A program made the translations under genes and the position numbers. Below are positions 1 to 7,906 of a stretch of DNA of 64,000 nt, in pieces (position 1 is the first letter of the stretch; each line of letters starts with the position of its first letter). Origin of the DNA: Gammaproteobacteria bacterium. GTDB taxonomy: Bacteria; Pseudomonadota; Gammaproteobacteria; GCA-001735895. The stretch covers positions 1 through 64,000 of the forward strand of contig JAUVCH010000007.1 in the NCBI GenBank assembly GCA_030595795.1, given 5' to 3'. The notes under the pieces were generated by a model. The model made no database searches, was not told where the DNA came from, and saw only the letters and a program-made list of their open reading frames with translations.

Positions 1-261
1 TCATGGTTCCAATGGCTTAATTATTCAGTTCAACCGCAAGTCATGCCGCGCATGATTGGGCTGGCCATGTACCGCTTCGACATCAATTTCAGGGAATCAG
101 CGGTGCTGGGCATTGTCGGTGCGGGTGGTATCGGGGCGACCTTGTTAACCAGCTTCGATCGCTACGAATTTAGTTCATCTGCCGCAATCTTACTGATCAT
201 CATCGGTATCGTCATGGCCGTCGAATACTCGTCTGGCTACATTAGAAAGTGGGTTCGGTAA
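1..261 (+). CDS. phnE: PhnE-type phosphonate ABC transporter permease, C-terminal part
   Basis: Inner-membrane permease of a phosphonate/phosphite-type ABC importer; only the last 86 codons are inside the window, so the 5' end is missing. The visible part has the family stretch RFDINFRESAVLGIVGAGGIG, seen again almost unchanged in the next gene, followed by a hydrophobic helix (about 20 residues rich in I and V) and a basic C-terminus. The stop codon overlaps the start of the next permease by one base (TAATG), so the two are translationally coupled and probably form a heterodimer. The ATPase (phnC) and binding protein (phnD) would be expected upstream, outside the window. The exact substrate cannot be read from this fragment. 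Confidence 0.85.
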   Translation, partial: SWFQWLNYSVQPQVMPRMIGLAMYRFDINFRESAVLGIVGAGGIGATLLTSFDRYEFSSSAAILLIIIGIVMAVEYSSGYIRKWVR

Positions 262-1076
262 TGCCTACAAAACAACAGGGCGATATTAAAATCTGGAAAC
301 GCCGGAACCGCAATCAACAACTGACAATCTGGTTCGGGCAGTTCATTGCTGTCGCAATTTTTGTCTACTGCTGGCAATTGGTCTCGGAAAACACCATCTG
401 GATGTTTGTAACCGATGCACCCCGTCAGGCTGTCGATATGATGGAGCGCATGGTTCCGCCGAAATGGAGTTACATGAATAGCCTGTGGAGGCCGATATGG
501 GACACCATTACCATTGCCACACTGGGAACCCTGATGGCAGTTGTTCTTGCTTTTCCCATCGCATTCCTGGCGGCGCACAACACGACTCCGTCCTCTACGT
601 TTGCCCGCCCGATTGCGCTATTCATCATCGTCGCATCGCGCTCGATCAATTCTCTGCTGTGGGCGTTGATGCTGGTTACCATTCTCGGGCCGGGCGTATT
701 CGCCGGCGTTTTGGCCATTGGTTTCAGATCGATAGGCTTTTGTGCCAAGTTGCTTTATGAAGCAATTGAAGAGATCGACGAGACGCAGGTCGAAGCGGTA
801 ACTGCCACGGGCGCCAGCGGTGCGCAAATTCTGAACTATGGAATTGTTCCGCAAATACTGCCCGCCTTTGCTGGCATTTCTGTTTTTCGCTGGGACATCA
901 ACATTCGTGAATCAGCCATTTTAGGCCTCGTCGGCGCGGGCGGGATAGGGTTGCAACTCAGTTCATCGATTGACACCGTGACCTGGACCCAGGTCTCCCT
1001 TATTCTTCTCGTTATTCTGGCGACCGTGATTGTCAGCGAATGGGTATCTGCCAAAGTTCGGCATGCGATCATTTAG
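261..1076 (+). CDS. phnE: PhnE-type phosphonate ABC transporter permease, second copy
   Basis: Complete 271-residue membrane permease of the PhnE family, partner of the preceding gene. A cytoplasmic N-terminus (about 35 residues, basic) is followed by several membrane helices, an EAA-like loop around residues 175-195 (TQVEAVTATGASGAQ) and the family signature RWDINIRESAILGLVGAGGIG near residue 215. ATG at 261 is preferred over the in-frame GTG 12 bases upstream, because it forms the TAATG junction with the first permease. No terminator is seen after it. PhnE pairs occur in transporters for phosphonates, phosphite or related organophosphorus compounds; no C-P lyase gene is present here, so the substrate is open. 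Confidence 0.88.
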   Translation: MPTKQQGDIKIWKRRNRNQQLTIWFGQFIAVAIFVYCWQLVSENTIWMFVTDAPRQAVDMMERMVPPKWSYMNSLWRPIWDTITIATLGTLMAVVLAFPIAFLAAHNTTPSSTFARPIALFIIVASRSINSLLWALMLVTILGPGVFAGVLAIGFRSIGFCAKLLYEAIEEIDETQVEAVTATGASGAQILNYGIVPQILPAFAGISVFRWDINIRESAILGLVGAGGIGLQLSSSIDTVTWTQVSLILLVILATVIVSEWVSAKVRHAII

Positions 1077-1125
1077 AAGGTTAAGAGGTAATATCGAAAC
1101 TCTCTGACCAGGATTCAAAATAACT

Positions 1126-1365
1126 TCAAACTTCTTTGATCATCGAATACAGTTCGTCTTTGAGGTGTAGACGCTGCTTCTTTCTCTCATCTAAATACTC
1201 GTCCGAAGTGTTTTCGACCCCAGTTTCGATGCGATGGACTTCGTGATCGACTTCATGGTATTCGTCGAATAGCCGGGAAAAGTGTTGGTCGTTCATTTTC
1301 AGTCGGCGTATTGTGTCTCGGTGTTCGGGTAGTTCGTGAACCAGGTCGTGTTTTTCAGTTAGCAC
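1126..1365 (-). CDS. YdcH-like protein (DUF465)
   Basis: Small, highly charged protein of 79 residues matching the YdcH/DUF465 family, for example HFSRLFDEYHEVDHEVHRIE followed by a Lys/Arg-rich helix ending KDELYSMIKEV. The family is predicted to be all helical and has no firmly known function. The frame stays open much further upstream, but the GTG at 1365 has a GGAG ribosome site nine bases before it and gives the usual N-terminus MLTEKHDLVHE. With this start it overlaps the end of the DksA-like gene by 11 bases, so the two are very likely co-translated. Confidence 0.8.
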   Translation of the reverse strand: MLTEKHDLVHELPEHRDTIRRLKMNDQHFSRLFDEYHEVDHEVHRIETGVENTSDEYLDERKKQRLHLKDELYSMIKEV

Positions 1366-1714
1366 TTTGAGTCGCTCCAGTTTCTCGTTCAAGGTATTCG
1401 GCACAATCCACGCAAAGAGCACTGAAAGGGAGTAATTCGAGCCGAGCCGCAGGTATAGACCCCCCGCATTCACTGCAGATAAAATATTCTCCCACCTCGA
1501 TTCGCTGCAGAGCATTGTTGATCATTAGCAGCGTCTGGTCGGCATTAATGCCGAGGGATTCGAGAACTTCGTCGTTTTCGCGTTCGGTAGCCTGTTCGCT
1601 CCAGTCCGCTGACATGTCCTCGTGCCTGATATCTTTGTCGATGCTGTTCAAGCGTAGTGTAACGTCGGCTTTTAAAGCCGTCAGCCTGTCTTTGAAAACT
1701 TGTGTATCCGGCAT
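1355..1714 (-). CDS. TraR/DksA-family zinc-finger protein
   Basis: A 119-residue protein with an N-terminal helical half and a C-terminal C4 zinc finger: CSEC near residue 79 and CVDC near residue 100, flanking IPAARLELLPFS. This layout is that of DksA/TraR proteins, which enter the secondary channel of RNA polymerase and adjust promoter output, often with ppGpp. It is shorter than DksA itself (about 150 residues), so it is called as a DksA-like paralogue. It is first in a two-gene minus-strand unit with the YdcH-like gene. No clear ribosome site precedes its ATG. Confidence 0.85.
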   Translation of the reverse strand: MPDTQVFKDRLTALKADVTLRLNSIDKDIRHEDMSADWSEQATERENDEVLESLGINADQTLLMINNALQRIEVGEYFICSECGGSIPAARLELLPFSALCVDCAEYLERETGATQSAN

Positions 1715-1783
1715 ATTGAGTTATTGATCATTCATTAAATTGACTTCAGATCATAATTATCTCGCTGTCACTCGAGGAATAAA

Positions 1784-1825
1784 TTGATCTAGCTCAATCG
1801 ATGATATTATTTACGCTTTTCTAAA
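1784..1825 (+). promoter_or_regulatory. Possible FNR/Anr-type box and promoter
   Basis: TTGAT, four bases, CTCAA at 1784-1797 matches nine of ten positions of the FNR/Anr consensus TTGAT-N4-ATCAA. A weak -10-like TCTAAA lies at 1820-1825, which would put the box centre near -41.5, the usual spot for an activating FNR site. The same intergenic stretch must also hold the promoter of the DksA-like gene on the other strand. This is a single motif match and may be chance. Confidence 0.25.
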
Positions 1826-1875
1826 GCGCATCGTTATAACATTCGTTAAGAAAAAACTTAGACAGGAGGCAGCAC

Positions 1876-2223
1876 GTGAAAGAATCGGTAAAAGCGGCTT
1901 TATGGTCAATTTTTATTTTTCCCGGCAGCGGGCATTTTTATCTGAAGAAGCCACTAGTTGGCACGCTTGTGGCCGGAATCGCGATTGCTGCGCTCGTGGT
2001 TATTTTAGCAAAAATGATGGAAAGAGCATCACAGATTGCCGACAAAATTGTCACTGGGGAAGTGCCTCTCGACCTGGCTGTAATCACCGAACTGGTAACG
2101 AAACAGTCAGAGCTGGGTCAGTCCCTGGGGTTGGAGATAGCCTCATATGGGCTGCTCGCGGTGTGGGTTGTTGCCGCCATTGATGCTTATCGACTAGGTC
2201 GAAAACAAGATCGAGTGTTATAG
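1876..2223 (+). CDS. Small membrane protein, unknown function
   Basis: A 115-residue protein with no family that I recognise securely. It has two or three hydrophobic stretches: residues 8-18 (LWSIFIFPGSG, resembling the start of TM2-domain proteins), residues 27-47 and residues 87-105, separated by a polar loop of about 35 residues, and a basic tail. The GTG start is supported by a strong AGGAGG site eight bases upstream. It lies alone between the DksA-like unit and tal and may respond to the possible FNR-type box upstream. Confidence 0.75.
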   Translation: MKESVKAALWSIFIFPGSGHFYLKKPLVGTLVAGIAIAALVVILAKMMERASQIADKIVTGEVPLDLAVITELVTKQSELGQSLGLEIASYGLLAVWVVAAIDAYRLGRKQDRVL

Positions 2224-2285
2224 TCTTGCCAATCATTCGGCTGGTACAATGCCACCATTCCCATCAATGAATATGAATCATAATT

Positions 2286-3233
2286 ATGAACCAGCTCGAA
2301 CAATTACAGCAATTCACTACGCTGGTCGCCGATACTGGTGATATCGAAGCCATCCGGCAATATACACCGCAAGATGCGACCACCAATCCCTCGTTATTGC
2401 TGAAAGCCGTCGACTTACCGCACTATCAGTCACAGTTACAACAGGCCCAGCAATATGCCAAATCACAGAGTGGCGATTCACAGGCCCAACTGGACAATGC
2501 TACCGACAAGTTGGCCGTATTGATTGGCGAGGAGATTTTGAATATTGTGCCGGGTCGAGTATCGACCGAAGTAGATGCGCGATTGTCATTTAATAAACAG
2601 GCCAGTATAGAACGAGCGCGTAAGCTAATCGGTCTTTACGAACAAGCCGGCATCGAACGGAATCGGATATTGATCAAACTGGCGTCGACCTGGGAAGGTA
2701 TTCAGGCTGCCGCCGAACTGGAAAAGGAAGGCATTAACTGTAACCTGACGCTGTTGTTCAGCTTTGCCCAGGCACAGGCTTGCGCCGACGCAGGCGTATT
2801 TTTAATTTCACCGTTTGTTGGTCGTATTTTTGACTGGTATAAAAAGCACGATGGCGTCGATAGTTATGCGCCTGCCGATGATCCTGGTGTGTTGTCCGTC
2901 CAGCGTATTTACCAATATTATAAAACCCACGGGTTCGGGACTGTAGTGATGGGTGCGAGTTTTCGCAATGCTGATCAAATCAGACAACTTGCCGGTTGTG
3001 ATCGTTTAACCATTAGCCCGGGCTTGATGCAAGAACTCGCCGATAACTCTGATACCTTGAATAAAATCCTGGATAGTAGCTCTACAAGCTCGAACGAAGC
3101 CAAGCAGGCTTTGTCAGAAAATGATTTTCGTTGGGGACATAACCAGGACGCCATGGGGAATGAGAAGCTAGCCGAAGGTATTCGGTTGTTTGCAGCGGAT
3201 CAATTGAAGCTGGAATCGGTGTTGAAATCGTAG
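2286..3233 (+). CDS. tal: Transaldolase
   Basis: Cytoplasmic pentose phosphate pathway enzyme that moves a dihydroxyacetone unit from sedoheptulose 7-phosphate to glyceraldehyde 3-phosphate. The 315-residue length and motifs fit the TalB group: [12 protein letters not shown] near residue 30, the Schiff-base lysine in [12 protein letters not shown] near residue 132, and [10 protein letters not shown] near residue 225. It appears monocistronic; the ribosome site is weak. Nothing unusual in the sequence. Confidence 0.95.
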   Translation: MNQLEQLQQFTTLVADTGDIEAIRQYTPQDATTNPSLLLKAVDLPHYQSQLQQAQQYAKSQSGDSQAQLDNATDKLAVLIGEEILNIVPGRVSTEVDARLSFNKQASIERARKLIGLYEQAGIERNRILIKLASTWEGIQAAAELEKEGINCNLTLLFSFAQAQACADAGVFLISPFVGRIFDWYKKHDGVDSYAPADDPGVLSVQRIYQYYKTHGFGTVVMGASFRNADQIRQLAGCDRLTISPGLMQELADNSDTLNKILDSSSTSSNEAKQALSENDFRWGHNQDAMGNEKLAEGIRLFAADQLKLESVLKS

Positions 3234-3279
3234 TGTGCGTTCCACGAATGCCCCTACTACTTAATATAGAAAAGTGTTA

Positions 3280-3300
3280 TTGTTAAACAATGTTTAACAA
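3280..3300. promoter_or_regulatory. Palindromic operator of the CopG/ParE module
   Basis: A perfect inverted repeat with ten-base arms, TTGTTAAACA and TGTTTAACAA, around a single central A, placed directly upstream of the antitoxin gene. Ribbon-helix-helix antitoxins bind such palindromes to repress their own operon, so this is the likely autoregulatory site. Confidence 0.65.
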
Positions 3301-3324
3301 GGAGTTAATGGCGGGGTGAGCAGT

Positions 3325-3591
3325 ATGTTAGGCGTTCGATTAGAACCTGAACTGGAACAAAGACTGAATGTGTTGGCAAAAAAAAGCAACCGTTCAAAAA
3401 GCTATCTTGCCAAGGAAGCATTGCGTCGTTATATAGATCAACTAGAAAATCAGGAAAAAAGACGGCAGGAAACCCTTGATCGTTGGGAGGCCTACGAACA
3501 GTCAGGCGAGACTATTGACCACGGCATTATGGTCGAATGGTTAGAGTCCTGGGGAGGAGACGAAGAAAAGTCGTGCCCAAGCACAAAATAA
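3325..3591 (+). CDS. CopG-type ribbon-helix-helix antitoxin
   Basis: An 88-residue DNA-binding antitoxin. The N-terminal strand and helices (LGVRLEPELEQRLNVLAKK, then RSKSYLAKEALRRYI) are the ribbon-helix-helix fold; the charged C-terminal half would bind and neutralise the toxin. It sits behind a perfect palindrome, the expected autoregulation site, and overlaps the toxin gene by 19 bases. ATG 3325 is preferred; GTG 3316 in the same frame is possible and would add three residues. The antitoxin-first order and overlap are typical for ParD/CopG-ParE pairs. Confidence 0.8.
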   Translation: MLGVRLEPELEQRLNVLAKKSNRSKSYLAKEALRRYIDQLENQEKRRQETLDRWEAYEQSGETIDHGIMVEWLESWGGDEEKSCPSTK

Positions 3592-3872
3592 ACTGGTTGC
3601 CTGGCGCATTGCAGGATGTAGCACGAGTAAGGCAGTTCATTCAAAAAGAAAACCCGCATGCTGCCCAAAAAGCCAGCCAACGTATCCTGGGTGCAATCAA
3701 TATCCTGTTACAAAATCTAGAAGCGGGCATGCCCAGTCCCGATGAAGATTGCGACGCGTTTAGAGATTTAATTGTGCCATTTGGGCGCGGCGGTTACACC
3801 ATCCGATATCGTATTGAACAACAGACTATAATCATCGTCCGAGTCTGGCATAGTGGAGAAGAGCGTGTTTGA
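3573..3872 (+). CDS. ParE/RelE-family toxin
   Basis: A 99-residue toxin of the RelE/ParE superfamily: WLPGALQDVARVRQFIQ at the N-terminus, a helical middle, then FGRGGYTIRYRI and IIIVRVWHSGEERV at the C-terminus, the usual beta-sheet core ending. The GTG at 3573 gives the family-typical N-terminus; the frame is open further upstream, but that part is unlike any ParE. Members either inhibit gyrase (ParE) or cut mRNA (RelE); the sequence does not decide which. Translation is coupled to the overlapping antitoxin gene. Confidence 0.8.
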   Translation: MPKHKINWLPGALQDVARVRQFIQKENPHAAQKASQRILGAINILLQNLEAGMPSPDEDCDAFRDLIVPFGRGGYTIRYRIEQQTIIIVRVWHSGEERV

Positions 3873-3908
3873 CCAGAGGAAAGGAGCTTAAGAGGGAATG
3901 GAGCTTAC

Positions 3909-4874
3909 TTAATAATCTATCTGTGCCGGTCGTATCGGCTTTTTCCGATTCGCTCGATTTTCCAGGTAAACGATTAGCAAACCACTGAAAATAATTAAAC
4001 TACTACCAGCGAAGGAAACCCAGTCTGGCCAGTCTCCCCAGAAATAGTAGCCAACCAGCAGTGCGAAAGGCATGGAAGAATATTCAAAAGGGGCGACGAT
4101 GGATGCCTGTCCGAGGCGATAAGCCTGCGATAACAGATATCCTCCAAAGGACACCATTAAACCGCAAAGCGCCAATAATTTAAAATCCTCGACACTCGGC
4201 CAGATCCAGGCGCGAAGCAGGAAGTCCATGGTAGGGTTATCGCCCAGATTCAACAAGCCATCGCCGATGCTCAATCCAACGATCGAACTGATGACAATAA
4301 AGGCGAGCTGGATATAAAACGTTAGAGTACCAGCCTTTTCCTGCATGCCCAGTTTTCTGGTCATCATTTGCATCGCAGCATAAGAAAATGCTGCCACGAT
4401 GGGCAGCAAACTGGTGAGGCGTAACACTTCGGTTCCTGGCCTTAACATGATGATGACACCGACCAGGCCGAGCAGAATCACCAGCCAGCGTGACAAAGCG
4501 ACTTTTTCACCAAGTACCGGTTGCGACATCATGCAAATGAATAGTGGCGCGGTAAAAAATAATGCGACGGTTTCCGCGAAAGGCATACTCGCCAGCCCGA
4601 GGAAGAAAAACATATTAGCGAAGACTAGCATGGCACCGCGGAGAAAATGCAAGCCCGGACGGCGGGTTTTTAATATAGAAAATCCACCTTCGAGTTTGAT
4701 GATGATGGCAACAATAACCATGGAAAATAGTGCCCTGAATAGCATTATTTCGTGCAAGGCGAGGCGAGGGCTAAGCCACTTGATGATCGAGTCGCTGACA
4801 GTGAGGAACGCCACAGCAGCAATCAGGCAGAGTATGCCCTGGGTGTTGCTGTTTTGGCGTTTGATGATGTTCAA
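3909..4874 (-). CDS. EamA/DMT-family transporter
   Basis: Inner-membrane protein of 321 residues with about ten hydrophobic helices arranged as two EamA repeats (roughly residues 14-145 and 155-305), the pattern of drug/metabolite exporters such as RhaT or YdcZ relatives. The repeat start AVAFLTVSDSIIKWLSP and the glycine-rich end of the second repeat are typical. The reading frame opens with TTG right after a stop codon, and no ribosome site is visible, so the true start may lie slightly downstream. It is convergent with the ParE toxin gene. The substrate cannot be predicted. Confidence 0.85.
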   Translation of the reverse strand: MNIIKRQNSNTQGILCLIAAVAFLTVSDSIIKWLSPRLALHEIMLFRALFSMVIVAIIIKLEGGFSILKTRRPGLHFLRGAMLVFANMFFFLGLASMPFAETVALFFTAPLFICMMSQPVLGEKVALSRWLVILLGLVGVIIMLRPGTEVLRLTSLLPIVAAFSYAAMQMMTRKLGMQEKAGTLTFYIQLAFIVISSIVGLSIGDGLLNLGDNPTMDFLLRAWIWPSVEDFKLLALCGLMVSFGGYLLSQAYRLGQASIVAPFEYSSMPFALLVGYYFWGDWPDWVSFAGSSLIIFSGLLIVYLENRANRKKPIRPAQIDY

Positions 4875-5010
4875 CTAGAGGTCTTCATAACACTGCAAAA
4901 CTACCTACAGAACCAATTTTATTAATGATTTTACTATAGTAGTGACAACTAATAAGTACCTGTAATGAACTGACCAGGAATCAAGTTAGATAAGCCGATT
5001 ATCCATCGGA

Positions 5011-5052
5011 ATTAAAAAATGGTAGAGCGGCATATTCATATGCCACTCTACC
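5011..5052 (-). terminator. Intrinsic terminator of the M28 peptidase gene
   Basis: Hairpin at 5021-5052 with a 14-base-pair stem (one mismatch) and a TTCA-type loop, followed on the minus strand by a run of six T at 5012-5017. It lies 40 bases after the peptidase stop codon. Confidence 0.8.
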
Positions 5053-5092
5053 AATCCTTAAGGTTTTAGCTTAAACAGTCAATGCTTGCGCA

Positions 5093-6634
5093 CTATTTCA
5101 CTAGCATAGAACCACGATACTCCATGCCGTCCTTAAACTTGCCAAGACCTTTGCCCTTGTCGGTTCCGTTCACGGAAGAAGTAGTCATCGCAAAGCTGAG
5201 TACCGAGTGTGCTACCGCATCAGACATTTCGTCCAGTACCTGGAGACTAATATTATCGAAGGTATCGCAGGCCAGATGGTAACAGGGGTCATACTGATCA
5301 CCCGCAGTGCCACCATAGATACCGACTTGATCATCAGTTTTAATGCCTTCCGCACCGGTGAATAAACCACCTGCGGGGATACCTACCGCAATAAATGGAC
5401 CGTAATCGGAACGCCCGCTAAATGCAGTTGGCTCAACCGGCAGGGCGCCAGCCTCGTCCGCAAAATAATCAAGGAACACTTGTTCTATAACTTTCGAGCC
5501 GTTAGGTCCAGCCAACGGAGTGTGGGAACCATCACCATCGTAGACGAAGCGTACGAAATTAGGTGAACCTATCATGTCGAAATTCAGGTTGAGTGCGATA
5601 TTTTTAATATCCCGCTTACTGAGTTGAGCAACATAATGTTCCGATCCCAGCAAGCCGGCTTCTTCAGCTCCCCACCAGGCGAAACGCACCTTGTTACGGG
5701 GTGTTATACCTAGATCAGCCATCTGTAATGCGACCTCTAGATTAGCTGCCGAACCACTACCGTTGTCCTGTATTCCGGGGCCTTCTGAAACCGAATCCAG
5801 ATGAGCGCCAACGACAACCACACGATCATCCCGGCCTTCCGGGGAATCCGCAATGACATTGTACGAAGTACGAATTTCCGAAGTCGCGCTGACAAACATG
5901 TGCACGATAACGCTGCCAGCAGCCAGCTCGACACCAACATCGAATGCAGCACCAACTACTGGCACTGAGGAAACAGGGCCTCCAAGGGTGCCTAGAAAGG
6001 CGGCCGTACGACCGGGTTGACCTTCGTTAAAGATAATTACACCGCTTGCACCGGCGGCTTCAGCATTGATCGTCTTGAGGGCGAAGGAGCATGATCCACG
6101 TTGGATTACCGCGATGTTTCCCGGCGTAAAGCTGACGAAGTCCGATGCCTCACAGCCACTGGTCGAGGTATTAGCGCTCGTGGCTGGCGGCAGCAGCAAA
6201 TCGACACCCTCGGCAATAGCGGTAACGTCACCACTGCCGGAATAACTCATCGTTGCAAATCCAGCACCGTCAAAGTATGGATAAACAGTAGGAACAGGTG
6301 ATATTTGGTCAAGTATGGCCGGCGCCAGCTCTTCAAAAAAAGGATAGTCGAATGGCTGTACGGTCACCTGGTAACCGGCTGTTTCCATCTTTTCGACGAC
6401 GTAATCCCGTGAAGCTATAAATCCTGCAGAAGACGCCTCGCGAGTTCCACCGTTAGCGTCGGCAGCAGCCTGAAAAGCGGCCTGATGCGCTCGCACGCCT
6501 TCAACCGTGACGGCTGTCCGAAGTGTAGATGTATCTACGCTTACTGCAGACTGCGCCGATAAACTGACCACCGAAGAAGTCAGTATTGCGCATACAGCGG
6601 CGCATTTTATTTTGTTAAAGTATGGTTTGTTCAT
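5093..6634 (-). CDS. Secreted M28-family metallopeptidase with PA domain
   Basis: Exported zinc aminopeptidase of 513 residues. Residues 1-30 form a signal peptide ending near AQSA. A protease-associated (PA) insert spans about residues 130-240. The M28 zinc ligands are all visible: His and Asp in GAHLDSVSEGPGIQDNGSG, the Glu pair in WWGAEEAGLLGS, Asp in NFDMIGS and the last His in CYHLACDTFDN. It should release N-terminal amino acids from peptides outside the cell or in the periplasm. AGGAGG lies nine bases before the ATG. It has its own terminator and no operon partner. Related enzymes are leucine or lysine aminopeptidases; specificity is not readable. Confidence 0.9.
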   Translation of the reverse strand: MNKPYFNKIKCAAVCAILTSSVVSLSAQSAVSVDTSTLRTAVTVEGVRAHQAAFQAAADANGGTREASSAGFIASRDYVVEKMETAGYQVTVQPFDYPFFEELAPAILDQISPVPTVYPYFDGAGFATMSYSGSGDVTAIAEGVDLLLPPATSANTSTSGCEASDFVSFTPGNIAVIQRGSCSFALKTINAEAAGASGVIIFNEGQPGRTAAFLGTLGGPVSSVPVVGAAFDVGVELAAGSVIVHMFVSATSEIRTSYNVIADSPEGRDDRVVVVGAHLDSVSEGPGIQDNGSGSAANLEVALQMADLGITPRNKVRFAWWGAEEAGLLGSEHYVAQLSKRDIKNIALNLNFDMIGSPNFVRFVYDGDGSHTPLAGPNGSKVIEQVFLDYFADEAGALPVEPTAFSGRSDYGPFIAVGIPAGGLFTGAEGIKTDDQVGIYGGTAGDQYDPCYHLACDTFDNISLQVLDEMSDAVAHSVLSFAMTTSSVNGTDKGKGLGKFKDGMEYRGSMLVK

Positions 6635-6863
6635 AGGTATTGCCTCCTTGTTATATTTTTGATTGTTAAACGTTATTGCCAGTCCTAGTTTCGAGTATTA
6701 TTTCGTATTATTAAACCTGATTATCGAGAAAGCTGGCCGGATGAAGAATAACAGGGTACTGTATAAAATCCAATATTATCGTGGGGCCAGAATTGAATAA
6801 TTTGATGGGTTCCGACCTGCCGTAATTACTGATTTGGATATTCTTAAGGGACAGGCCGATTGG

Positions 6864-7895
6864 TTAATATTCCTCGTACCCCTGCAAAACATTCACCGCA
6901 TTAACCCCAATCTCCTCAACGGCATAACCACCTTCCATAATAAATAACGTCGGCAGTTTAAGCGTTCCAATCGTCGTCCCATAGCGTGTGAAGTCATCGC
7001 TGGTGAGTTTGAAAAATGATATCGGGTCGTGTTCAAAGGTGTCGACACCGAGCGAGATAACCAGTGCGTCTGGGCCATAGGCCTTGATCTTCTGACAGGC
7101 ATCATCGAGCGCAGAACCCCAGGTTTTGAAGTTGGTGCCGGGCCCCATTGGGTAGTTGTGGTTGAAGCCTTCACCCTGACCAGTACCGGTTTCATCGTTA
7201 TAGCCAAGGAAATGCGGGAAGGCGTCTTTTGGGTCGCCGTGTAAGGACAGAAACATCACGTCGGATCGATTATAAAATATCGACTGTGTGCCGTTGCCAT
7301 GATGAAAATCGACATCGAGAATAGCGACCCGGCTAGCTCCCTGATCGATAAAAGCCTGTGCCGCGACAGCCGCGTTGTTGATAAAGCAATAACCACCGTA
7401 CATATCACCGGCGGCGTGGTGTCCCGGTGGTCGGCAAAGTGCAAAAGCTTCATTCGTGCCATCCCGAATAGCGGCCTGTGCTGTTAGCGCGACATTAGCG
7501 CTGGCGCGTGCGGCTTGCCAGGTGCCGTCGCTGATGGATGTTTCACTCGCTAAACAGTAATAGCCCATCTTTCCTTCGATATGATTTGGAATACGATCCT
7601 GTGGCATGCGTCGCGATGGCCATACGGTGGGAATGGCTTCGCCTTTGTAGCCGACAGCTTGCCAGTCGGCCCAGCAGTTTTCGAGAAAGTTTAGAAAGCC
7701 GGTATCGTGTATTCGACTAATGGGATCGAGGCCAAATTCCTGCGGTGCAATGACCTCGCCGAGTTTGACGGACTGTAATTGTTCGAGCACATATTCGGCA
7801 CGCACGGGGCATTCGAAGGGGGGCACCAACTCGCCACCGTATAACTCGGTTTTTGCATCTCTCAGGGCGTGTTTTTCACTGAATACAGTTAACAT
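6864..7895 (-). CDS. Histone-deacetylase-family acetylpolyamine amidohydrolase
   Basis: Zinc deacetylase of 343 residues in the arginase/deacetylase fold. Visible catalytic parts: the His pair in CRPPGHHAAGDMYGG, metal ligands Asp and His in LDVDFHHGNGT, the second Asp in SLGVDTFEHD and the Gly-Gly-Tyr loop in IMEGGY. Bacterial members of this type remove acetyl groups from acetylated polyamines such as acetylputrescine or acetylcadaverine. It follows the amidase gene by 11 bases, with an AGAGG ribosome site in the gap, and ends a run of polyamine transporter genes, which supports the acetylpolyamine role by context. A protein substrate cannot be excluded. Confidence 0.88.
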   Translation of the reverse strand: MLTVFSEKHALRDAKTELYGGELVPPFECPVRAEYVLEQLQSVKLGEVIAPQEFGLDPISRIHDTGFLNFLENCWADWQAVGYKGEAIPTVWPSRRMPQDRIPNHIEGKMGYYCLASETSISDGTWQAARASANVALTAQAAIRDGTNEAFALCRPPGHHAAGDMYGGYCFINNAAVAAQAFIDQGASRVAILDVDFHHGNGTQSIFYNRSDVMFLSLHGDPKDAFPHFLGYNDETGTGQGEGFNHNYPMGPGTNFKTWGSALDDACQKIKAYGPDALVISLGVDTFEHDPISFFKLTSDDFTRYGTTIGTLKLPTLFIMEGGYAVEEIGVNAVNVLQGYEEY

Positions 7896-7906
7896 GACTG
7901 GCCTCT

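Noticed and set aside
1366-1515. N-terminal extension of the YdcH-like frame
   Set aside because: It overlaps the DksA-like gene in another frame and has no family likeness; the GTG at 1365 has a good ribosome site and the normal N-terminus.
3537-3572. Upstream extension of the ParE-like toxin frame
   Set aside because: The extra 12 residues are Arg-rich read-out of the antitoxin gene and absent from the family.
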